Positions 1 through 11,500 of a DNA stretch of 64,000 nt are shown piece after piece. Position numbers and translations under genes: made by a program. Source of the DNA: Membranipora membranacea (taxonomy: Eukaryota > Bryozoa > Gymnolaemata > Cheilostomatida > Membraniporidae). The stretch covers positions 39,060,001 to 39,124,000 of the forward strand of contig OU612065.1 of assembly GCA_914767715.1 (NCBI GenBank), read 5' to 3'. Below the pieces are notes generated by a model that saw only the letters and a list, made by a program, of their open reading frames with translations, did not search any database and was not told the DNA's origin. Position 1 is the first letter of the stretch, and every line of letters starts with the position of its first letter.

Positions 1-2353
1 CTCAGAACACTTAGTCTTTGTTCTTCATGGTTCTTACTCTTGGCTACTAATAAAATTTTAGTGCGGTGAACTAAAAAAAAACATCTCAGCAGCCATCACA
101 ATGTAGTAGTGTAAGGCACATCAGATCTTCTATAACACTAGTTTGTTCCCTCGGAGGACGGTGGTGGTGGAGGGATATTTAAAAAGATGTGTATCAAATC
201 AGTTTGTACCTATGTATATTCGATATTGAGCCAAGATCTACAAAGTTGTCCAGGGACCTAAGTCTGCAACATGAGTACGGCTTCGTCTGATTCAAATTTT
301 CTAAGGTAGGAAAGGCGGAAGATTTTTCTTCTGTCTGCGACTTCCTAATGTATTAAACAGAGTCCACAGAGAGCCATTAGAGTCCAGCTGCTGGTACTCA
401 GAATTTGCAATTCGCACCCTATACCCATATCTACAATACCCTATAGCATAGAAATATTCACTGATTCAAATTTAGCAACCTGGCCAAGAATAGGAAAACT
501 TACTAGTGATTCATTAATGAATTTTGTAAATCCACAATGTATAATATCATTGGTAACTTTGCAAACACCTTATAATTTGATTAGGGAAGTAATATTTTGG
601 ATATTTTGGTGAATACTTAATATGCGAAATTTAAATTTTAATAAAAGTTTTCATGCTGTGCATTAGTGCATTCCTAATGACCGACGTCACTGCGATTTTA
701 AAAACTCCATACATTTTTATGCATGCAAAAACAGTCTATCAAAGATTATAGAGTCAGGCCATATCTCATTATTCAGTTGTGCTGAGCATGCAAGCAGCGT
801 TGTGAGGGAAATAATCGATCGTTATGTAAGGATCTCTTATTCGGTCCAAAATGACCCGCCTCCCTGTATTCAGCCATGTCTGATAAGATAAGTCTCGGTA
901 AACATGCAGCCACTAAATTATCGATTGATTTGGCCAGTCTGAGCTACTTTTATTTTCTCTTCAGCATGCACATTAAACTCAAAATTTATGTGATTGATTG
1001 GGCAAGTCTGGGCCATTTTTTGAATCGATAAGAATCTTGCTTAATTTTTGAAGGTCTTAAACTTAACAAAAGTTTTTCTTTGCATTGATTGGGCAAGTCT
1101 GGGCTCCATCTAAGTCACCCGTGGTAATAGTTCAATTTCTGATCCCTATCAAGTATTTAATTCAGGTCCTGTCGCAAGCCAGCGGGTTATTCCCGCAAGG
1201 TGAGTTAAATTGTGGTATTTTATCATATCTTATTTCCTGCGCGATGAAGAGACCTGTGGTTCTGCCAGTTGATTTTCTTCAAAAATAAAGTCACAAGAGG
1301 AATACCCACCAAATGTTGGGGAAACACTAGACATCCAGGTCATATGTGAGATTATAAACCCTTAACGCTATTGAAAGATTCCACTGCTTATAATTTGTTG
1401 ATTTTTACACAGATTGATACATGTGTATCAGGGAGGGATGTGTAGGAATACCATGTCAATCTAAGATCAAAATTTCCAGCTTATGCTAGTTTAAAATGTC
1501 AGTAAGATTGATCCAGAAGTAGCTAATCTCCAACAAAATTATCATGCAAAATCACTGAATCTATATGAAGAGCAAAGACTCAGTGTTCTGAGCTCAGATT
1601 TTTAGCCTTTAGTTATATATACTTTTTATTGGCAACCAAAGTCATCTCATTCGAAATAGTTGACGAAATACATTTGAAATTAAACCATACTCAAGGACTA
1701 TCAGTATTATCCATCTTGCGCTATAGTCTGACAGTTGGAAAGATCAGATGCAGTAATCATATTTTATACTTTATTACTATGTGTTCAATAAAATTCATCG
1801 GGTGTACCAATTTTTTACTGGTCATATTTAGGAATAACAGGGTGTTTTATTCCTACATTACATGTATGGGGACATAACTCCTATTCTGGCATATGTGCTA
1901 CAGTGAAAAAGTGAATAGCGCAGTGACGTTGTGTCACTGAATTAGAGAAGACGCTCAAAGCCAGTAGTTTCCAGTCTAGAGTATTTATATGTTTATGGCC
2001 ATAACCAAACAACCTGGCAGTACTTGGGCACTTAAACTACCATAACCTGTAGGCCATGCCATGTAGCCAATGTTTTATTCCATTGTGTTCACAAAGTCAG
2101 ACCACTCTCTTATATTATTCAAAAGAATTGCTACGCCACTTTCAAATCAAGGTTTGGAGCTGGACCTCAGCGCCTACAAGTTGATGCCCATACTCATGGG
2201 TCAACTCCATTGAGCGTAATAGTAATAGTATTCGGAAAAAAACATTTTATCAGTTATATTCCAACTAGCATTCAAATGGCGACTGTCTGAACATCAAAGG
2301 AGCTTCCACAACACTAATGTTACTTGTCTATGACAAAGTTTACCAAGAAAAGC

Positions 2354-2386
<33 letters not shown>

Positions 2387-2505
2387 TCTACTGTATTAGT
2401 ACTATGACTAGTTCACAACAACAAATGTCAGCTGAGAAAATTGTGTTCTTTGTCTACCGCTTTCTCATTTGCATCTTTGTTGTCAAATCATTTTTTTTCT
2501 CACAG
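1..2505. other. Non-coding, probably intron 3 of P450 A
   Basis: No P450 exon or other gene is recognisable here. Exon 4 of P450 A starts at 2506 with a good pyrimidine tract and CAG acceptor, so this stretch is most simply its upstream intron, with exons 1-3 beyond the window edge. Two near-identical 19-base stretches (TGATTGGGCAAGTCTGGGC at about 995 and 1086) with a weaker third copy near 925, and a TCTTA-type microsatellite at about 2353-2388, are the only structures seen. Confidence 0.5.
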
Positions 2506-5500
2506 TCTCAGGAGGCTCTCCTCTAATGTTATATCTCAGATGTTATTCGATCAGAGGTTTGAATACGATAAAAGTGAAGAGAAGATCTTTGTCGAGTCTG
2601 TACATGAAACAGTTACCTGCCTGATGATCAACAGCATTACCAAAAACATACCAATCTTGGATTGGTTACCATATTCTACAGCCAGGAGGGAGAAGCACTT
2701 AATGGTGAAGTCATAAACTCAGTACATTTCCTTTTCCACTGCTAACATATATACATACCAGGGTACAAACTCAGCTCAGTTTGATTGTGACTTGTTTCCA
2801 ACTATCACACCCACAAGAAACTTCTATTTGCCAATCACTCATAAGTTGCCACTTCAATGTTATGACGATGCATAACATATCATTCATTTTTCAATGATTC
2901 ACTGATTCGAATAATACTGAAATAAATCTGTGATGTGCAAAGTCAACTCATTACATGTTCCTTGTCTAGACCATGCTCCATATTCGGTTGTGTGCAGCTA
3001 GGGCCTTCAGCAGAGACTATTACTAGCTAATTCTAACCCAGAGTAATCAATCTAACATATCCTATCTTGTACAAGAGATTGTCACACAAAGATGGTTCTT
3101 TCTTTCTCTTAAACATTATTTGTTTTTTTTTCAGGATGATGTCATAGGTCCAACAATCGAAAGAATAGCGGAGCAAACTTATCACAATAACAACGATGGA
3201 GAGGGACTGATGCATCCTACACAAAGGCTGATAAGTCTCTTCACCAGAGATCATGATGAGAGTCACCCTAACCTTCACACTAGTAAGTTATATGTGTAAA
3301 TTCATAGGCATGAACGCCAATCGAGCATGTTATAGTTCAATTCCGCGAATTGATTATTAATGTACATACAACAATGTTCGGCACAATCATATTGCAAGGT
3401 ATTCGGTTTAATAAAAATGCTAGGTTCGCATAATTGAGTGATATATGAAGTAGATTAGTAAGATACTTCAAAAGCGTTCTGTTGAATTCCTGGGATGGGT
3501 TTTTGGGACAAAAAGGATTTTTATGGCTGGAGATGGATCAGGTTTTAGATACATACCTGTAGGGCTGGATAGATCTCCTTGGTATAACATCCTGATCAGT
3601 ATTTAGCCTTTCTAGTCCTCTCCAAATCAGGCCTTCTTAGTCATAAAAAACACGTGGCGGTGGGGCAGCTCTCTATATAAATAATTTTTTAAAGTTTAAA
3701 ACAATCCAACAACCTCAATCTAAACTGCGAGAATTATGTGACTCTGTTTGGATTAACATCAAAACTCAACAAGATGAAGGTAGCTTGATTGTGTCTTCCA
3801 CTTGATGCTGATAAAGTGAAATTTATCTCATTATTGAGTGATATTTTACATCAAAAACAGTTCATTCAAAAAAGGTTGTGTTATTAGGGGATTTCAACAT
3901 AAATTGGAACTCTAACTCTAGAGAAAAACAACTTATACAACAGAGTCTCATTTCTACAGGCCTATATCAAGTGATAACAGGGTCATCATTTGTAAGTTAC
4001 CATGGTAATGAAAGCCTCATCGATCACAATTATGTTAATTGTGATCTAAAAGTCAAAGCTTCCAAAAATTTTAACACGTGAGCGATCAATCTCAGACCAC
4101 TATGCCACACTTTTAATGCTTGACAGAATAAAACGTCAACTCATCAACGTCAACTCATCAAACGTCAATCGATCACCAAACGTCAACTCATCAAAAACGT
4201 CAACTCATCAAACGTCAACTCATCAACGTCAACTCGTCAAACTCATCAAACTCATCAACGTCAACTCATCAAAACCAGAAGTTTCAAGAAATTAAACCCC
4301 TTGTTATTCTATAAGGAATGTGCACTGTTACCTGTTCAGCAAATAGCCACCGACCCCAATCTTTCAATCCATAAACGAGCTTAAATGATTGACCAATCTA
4401 TAATAAACATTGTAGACAAACATGCGCCAGAAAAAACTATACGAGTACGCAACAAGAAAAACCAATGGATCACTCCAGATATGTGACTGCACTAAACCAC
4501 TACACTGAGTGGTTCCTAGGGCGAATTGACGAGACTTTTAATTGCACACCAGCATCTTTATTGCTCTCTCAAACAACACACACTAAACTGAGTAAAAACT
4601 ATCTCTTATATAGTATTACCAAAAGGATGTGAAAATAGGATTTCAAATGATATCAATTAAATTGCAAAAACTAGGAAATAGCAAAGTGATAATTAATTGG
4701 TTCACACTCATCAAGACGGCAAAGCGTAACACCACACACCAGCAATGACTATGACATGACACTCCCGCTGTTCCCTGTCCACAGCAATTCAAGCGTGAAA
4801 ACGAGTGTTTGTCATTTTAGGATGCTGTGCTCGCTTGCTCTGTTTATATAAGATTACAATGTAGAAATGATTTCTCTCTGCAGACATAGCCTTACTTATT
4901 TCAGATTTGCCTGAGAATGGTTCATGCAATTCTCTTGATTTTTTTTACATGTGTTACCAGAACATATGGGCCACAGTCTAGGCATTTATTCATGTAGTCA
5001 GTCAATGGATTTTGCAGATATATTTGATTTAGTGGCTTACATTCCTTTGTGAGATGAGTAAGACAAGGTACACACAATACTAGATAGCCCTTACATCAAA
5101 CAAAGTTTCCTATGACCAACAGTTATTCTAAGCTGACCAAAGGAAGGTGTCAGATTTATGAAATTTGTCATTCACAAGCTGAAAACTAGATAAAAACAGC
5201 CCAAAAACAGCCTTCTTTTCTCCCTCCCCCTCCAACATAATCTTTTTGTGAACCATGAAAATTATCATTATTACCAATCACCTCAATCAAGATATTTACT
5301 TGAGAACATTTGCTCCAATTTAAGAGGTAAATGTGGCTATAGAGACGGCCCAAAAAGTGTCCAGTTCATAGCGCCATATGGACATGTCTCTTCTATACAT
5401 ATGCTAAGCAAAAATTACCCAACCATCTGCATGAATGATGGGGCCTTTATTTTAGATTGAGCTTAGCGTTATAACATGAAAACTCAGGTCCATACTCTAG

Positions 5501-8500
5501 TACTCAACTACATCAGTGAAACTCCACCCATAATCTCAGCTATCATATAGTTAACCTACCAGGCGTTTAGTCGCTGGCAAAATAGTAAGTGGTAAGATCA
5601 CCACAGTTGCATTTATATCACCTTCCCTTGGTAGTCAACTATCGTTAGTCATGTTTCCCCTCAAACGCTATGATAAGGCCAATGTCACTTAGTTGATCCT
5701 ACAGTGTACTTTATAGTTTTTTACCAAATCTTGCAATAAGATCCTACGATATCCTCTCGAGTAAGATCCATATTAACTCGATACTCAAAAATTTGAATTC
5801 ATTTTCAAAGAAACTGATCTGTGCATTGACATAGACTGCACTTAATCAGTAATATTGATAGTCCATGTTTAGATGTGCTGAGTAACTGTGGTGCACAAAT
5901 GGACAAGATCTGATGCCACAAAACAGAAAGCTTCTCCAAGTCACCCACTGCTAACACATTTCAATACTTCTCTCGAAGACTGAAATAACTAGATAACACA
6001 TTTATTTACATGGATCTACTTTAAGACATGCAAATACTAGTTTTTGATGGAAAGAGAACTGTTTATCTGAGTAAGTCTTGTGTGTCAAAAAATCGATTGC
6101 TAAAGAAAATCCTCAAAACTCAAAATCACTTGTTTGTAATCATCACATGATTTTGATTTTTACATCATTGAGATGCCTGGAATGTCTAAATCTAAAATAT
6201 TTTTATTTGAAGTTTCAGTGAAATTTGGAAATACATAATTTTCATGAAAAACAAACAGGCTACCTGAGTAAATTTTGAATTTCCTATTGAAATTCTATTG
6301 AAAGCCACTAATCATAAAGCTCATAATTGAAGCGTAACACTCGTTTTCATGCGGCCGCTTGCCTATTCAACTGAAGACCGCAGTTTGATAGGAGTGTCAT
6401 ATCTTAGTATTTATAATCTTTGACACCAGGACACAGCCCATAAGTTGGTCATTATTATTGTAATAAAATTAATGTCTATTAAAAGGTTATTATTTCTGCC
6501 ACTGGAAGTGAATAAGAAATGTTTATTATTATGGCATTTCAAGTGACAGCCAGAACGTCATGACCTGATACATGACAGATGATGGCTGTTACAGATGTTT
6601 TGCACCTGATTTCACTCTAAAACAAATTTTACAAGGAAGTATTTAAAGCGTCTAAAGCCCCAACTGATGGCCAAGTCCAACATTACAAGAAATTCAGAAA
6701 CTATGTTACCAACCAAATTCGTACCGCTAAGAAAAACTACATTAGCAAATCACTATCAGCAAACGACAAAAGTTTTTATTCCTGCTTAAAATCCATAACC
6801 AAGAAACAGATATCCCATACATCTATAGAGTGCCTGGAATACAAAAGTGAGGAAGATACGGATGAAAAAGATATTGCCCGCGCCTTAAATGATTTCTTCA
6901 TAAACGTTACTGGGCACTCTGAATTCAATCCGGCAAATTTCCCGCATTTTCCTACGGAAACAAATTCTTTCAAATTCTCTTTCAGTCCAATCACTAGTAA
7001 AATTACTCTGCTCATAAATTCACTCAACTCAGACAAGCGCGGTGGTCTAAGTGGCATACCAGCAATGATTTATAAAATAATAGTTGACTTAATTGCCTAC
7101 CCGCTATCCATTCTTGTCAATGAATGCTATCAAATATCAATCTTCCCTGACTGCTTTAAATATGCCCTTGTCACACCAATTCATAAAAAGGGTAAAAAAT
7201 GTGACCCGTCAAATTATCGACCAATATCCTCGCTTCCAATTCTGTCAAAGATATTTGAACTTGACATGAAAAATCAGATGATGTCTTACATGGAGAAACA
7301 CAACCTATTTTCAGACCAACAAATTGGATTTCATCAGAATCATTCAACCGAGCAAATGTTGCTATCTGTGCTGCAACAATGGAAAATTAAACTTGACCAA
7401 TCCACTCCATGTTACATTGGAGCCTTATCCCTAGATGTCCGAAAAGCATTCGATACAATCAATTACAAACTTCTTCTATACATATTGGATAAAAAACAAT
7501 TCTCCAGTTCTGCAACAGCACTACTTCGATCACATCTTCAAAACCGATCCCAAGTTATGAAAGTGGGGTTGTCAGGATCTAATTCACAAGCAATCACCCG
7601 TGGTGTACCTCAAGGCTCCATTCTGGGCCATCAATGGATTACTAGCAACATTTGTCAATTCATTCGCTTATGCAGATGATACCTAATCTACTGTACAACC
7701 ACAAGCATAGATGAAGTACTAGCAGAGTCCAATACTCTGCTAAAGAAAGCATTAGATTGGTATCATAGCCACTTACTGAGACTCAACATTGAGAAACCAC
7801 AATTCTGCATATTTTCCAACAGAAACAGTAAAAACTTTTACCACATCAATTTTCAAAACTCAAAAATTGAGACAAAACTCTCTATCAATGTACTGGGGGT
7901 TACCCTGGATACTGATTTATCTTTCCATATCCATGCCAATGAAACGGCAACCAAAGCAAACAAAGTAGTATACCTACTTTCAAAACTGAAAAAATACATG
8001 AACATTGAGGAATCCTTAAGGACTTACAAAATTCTCGTCAGACCTTTCCTAGAATACTGCTCATCTATCAACCTAGAAGGCACTCAAAAAACATCCGACA
8101 CAATTGAAAAAGTTCAGAATAAAGCAATTAGAATCATAATATCTGCACCCAAAAAGTCACAACGGGTAGATCACTCTTAAACTTACCCACCCTGAAAAGT
8201 AGAAGACATTACCTATTTCCCATATTTACACATAAGAAAATATTTGAAAATAAAGCATCAAAGCATATTCTTCGCCTGGTGCAAAAGTCCAATAAACACC
8301 AACGCACCCTTAGAAGAAATTTTCAGTAATGAAACCCTCCTTTAGAACAAGTTTTGGTAAAAACTTTAATCTGCTGCACAATTTCAGACTGAATTGCAAA
8401 ACGGATGACAGCCTACTATCTTTTAAGTAATCTTCTTCTCACCTAACCTAGTCCGCCGTGTTCCGGGATGGGTGGCGGTCCTGCAGGGCACCAAGTTCTA

Positions 8501-11500
8501 TCAGGGAATGCCATCTGATTCTTTCATCAACATCTTCGTCTGAGAGGCCCCATCTCAGCATGTCATCTTTCACTGTATCCATCCACCTTTTCTTTGGCCT
8601 CCCTCTCTTTCTCTTTCCCTGTATTTTCATCTCAGTTACCATTCTAATATCTTCCTCCCTATCTCTCCAGCGTACATGTCCATACCATTGAAGACGTCTC
8701 CTCCTCATACCTATTGCAATCGCTTCTATTTTGGCCTCCTCCCTTATACTCTCATTTGTTTTATGATCTTCCCAGTCTATATTATAAATGTGTCGGAGCA
8801 TCCTCATCTCAGTTGCACTTATCTTATCTTCTTGTCTTTAAGTCAGTGGCCAGATCTCATTTCCGTACATCAGTGTAGGTTTTATTGCCGTCTTGTACAA
8901 TAGAATCTTGAGCTTGGTGGGAATTTTCTTATCACAAAGCACTCCTGTTAACTCTCTCCATCTATTCCATGCCTTCTCTATCCTCTTTGCAATTTCTGTT
9001 CCGCATCCTCCCTCTTGATCTATTGTGGTACCCAGGTATTTGAATGTTGATACCTGCGGCAGATCAGTTGAACCCTCTCCATCATACTTCTTCATTTCTA
9101 TCCTTTCTAAATTTCCGGTTGGCGGCAGATGTTCTGTCTTTGGCCTACTAGCTTTTAATCCTGCATCTTCTAAACACCCCTTCCAGTTCTCCAGTCTCTC
9201 TTCCATCCTCTCCCTAGTTTCATTGCAGAGAACAAGGTCGTCAGCAAACAGCATTGCCCACGGAGTTTCCTTTTGAATCTCCTCGGTGATGACATCCAAG
9301 ATCATGATGAAAAGGAAAGGGCTTAGTGCAGATCCTTGATGTAATCCTACTTCTATCTCCATCTCATCTGGTTCCCCTACACTTGTCACAACTGATGTTT
9401 TGCAGTCCTTGTACATGTCTCTGATGGCCCTTACATATGTCTCTGGAACTCCACGCTTCCTCAGACAGTACCAGATTAGGACTCTAGGTACTGTATCGTA
9501 CGCATTCTCTAGGTCGACAAAAACCATATGCAGGTCCTTTTGGTGTTCCCTCATCTTTTCCTGGAGTACTCTCAAACAAAACATGGGCTGTGTTGTTGAC
9601 TTCCCTTTCTGGAAGCCATACTGCCTGCCACTGATCTTACTCATTTCCCTTATCCTCGCCTCTATCACTCGCTCCCAGAGCTTTAGACAGTGACTGAGGA
9701 GTTTTATCTCTCTATAGTTTGAAAATTTTAAAGGATCTCTTTTTTGCTTATACAGAGGCGTGGGGCTCCCCACGTATTTTACTGAAGATTGAAGATTGAG
9801 TGTTTGAAAGTTGAAGAAAAGATTTAGTCAGTTTAAATGAAAAATCAATAAAAGATTTTAGACTTCAATTCAGTACAACAATTTGGAGTTAGCCACTCAG
9901 ATAAGGTGTTTTGGACAGACAACTCCAAGCAATAACAAACTGAAACTCATCAGCCTATCAAAACAAAACCAAAACTCAAGCACTTGGGTCATTCTAAGCA
10001 GAAATGAGTAGATAACACCACGGTCCAGTTGTTTTGAAGAATTAAGTCTGAAGATGAGAGTTTTAAAATTGAAGATTGCTCTATTTTCTCTGAAGAAATT
10101 GAAGACAGCTTTGTGTGCAGGGAGCCCCAGGCATGATTTTGCTTTTTCTCCATTCTGGCGGTATCCCATTTTCCTGAACATCTTGTAGTACAGCTGTCAT
10201 CCAGGTTAAACATGTCTGCCCAAGACTCTTCACTACCTCTATTGGGAATTCGTCTGGTCCAGTTGCCTTTCTATTTTTCATCTTCTCTAACTGTATTTTG
10301 ACTTCGGTTTCGCTGCTAGTTTTATTGTTTCCCTGCTCACTTATTGTTTACCAGTATTATACACTACTATTTTTGCTAAAGACAAGAAACGTTTGAGCAA
10401 GTTTTTTGATCAGGCCTCAAAGCTCAAACTCCAAGTGGATGATCTCGACAGCCTTATGACTAAGCGTACCAAAACACGTGCCCTCCGATATATCCATGAC
10501 GATTGTTGCGAAGTTGGGTTCTATCAGGATGGCAAGATATAAGGCAGTCCACTCACCATGAAAGTCAGTAGACAAGTGCTCATGTGTGTCTCTTCAATCA
10601 AGGTCACGGTCAAGTCAGTCTCTGTCATATATAGGTCAGGGCAGAGAGGACAACTCCAAGATACATGTACAAAGTACATGTATGACAACATGACAACAAA
10701 CCTTATGATAGGACAACTCCACATGCCCTTACTATTATAAGGGTTTTTTGACACATACTCTATAACCCTAACAGGGTTGAGAGACTTCACATGCCCTTTC
10801 TTTGAGAAAGGGATGTTTACTCATACTCTGTGGCCCACGTTTAGGGTTAGCACACAACTACGGGGACTACCGACAAATGTCAGCAACCACACAAGCAATA
10901 ACGAAAAGCGGATAGGATGTCAACTTAAAACAAGTATTTTTACTTACAAGGTGACAACAGCTCTTCACTAGGGTAGAATTTACAGAGGGAAGTTATCTCC
11001 GCCAATTACTATCACTACTACCTGAGCTTTGCCTAGGTGGAGAGCGATCATCACATGACTGTCTTTTAGTTCGCTCTTTGTACCTCTGGTCTGAGCTCCC
11101 ATTTACTCTACAACTGCAATCTCTTGCTGAGACGCCTTCACGCAAACAAAACCTACATCTATAAACATCAGTACAATCCTGCTGGTGATGTGACATCCTT
11201 TGACATCTGAAACACCCGCCTTCAGGACAGTAACGCGCAATATGATCATTTTTATGACAGATATAACAGCCAGAATGCTGACTACTACTATGACTTACAT
11301 ACCTCCTTTCACGGTCAGGTGAAGGGTAATCATCATGATCACTCCCACCATCACCATTATAACGATGGTTGTCACTACAAAATCTCTTGTTGTCAGAACC
11401 TCGATTAGAATGGTTATAAGCATCATGATAAGTATTACTTACACTACTCTCATCACTTCTCTCTCGGTGAGGACGACACTTCACTTCACCAACATGCGCC

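Larger units (their letters stand above)
3610..8428 (+). mobile_element. Decayed non-LTR retrotransposon (LINE, CR1/jockey-like), split by an insertion
   Basis: Inside intron 5 of P450 A. The 5' part (about 3610-4482) reads, with frame breaks, as an apurinic-endonuclease domain: GGGAALYINN, a DSVWI stretch, LLGDFNINW near 3878, IDHNYVN, then SDHYATLL in another frame, and KHAPEKTIR with QWITPDM before the reading stops at 4482. The 3' part (about 6620-8428) resumes the same protein: KKFRNYV, then reverse transcriptase with SNYRPISSLPILSKIFE, the DVRKAFDTI block, RGVPQGSILG, FAYADDT and the C-terminal VQNKAIRI region. Several stops and frameshifts, and a deletion just after RGVPQGSILG, show it is dead. 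The 2.1-kb gap between the halves is a later insertion. The 3' end is cut where the opposite-strand LINE begins. Confidence 0.8.

Noticed and set aside
1629-1877. 82-codon plus-strand frame
   Set aside because: No motif, AT-rich composition, and no splice context linking it to P450 A.
5248-5460. 70-codon frame inside the inverted-repeat element as a gene
   Set aside because: No family resemblance and short; an open frame of this length is expected by chance.
8458-9693. Plus-strand frames rich in Ser/Leu/Phe
   Set aside because: Antisense shadows of the minus-strand LINE reverse transcriptase.
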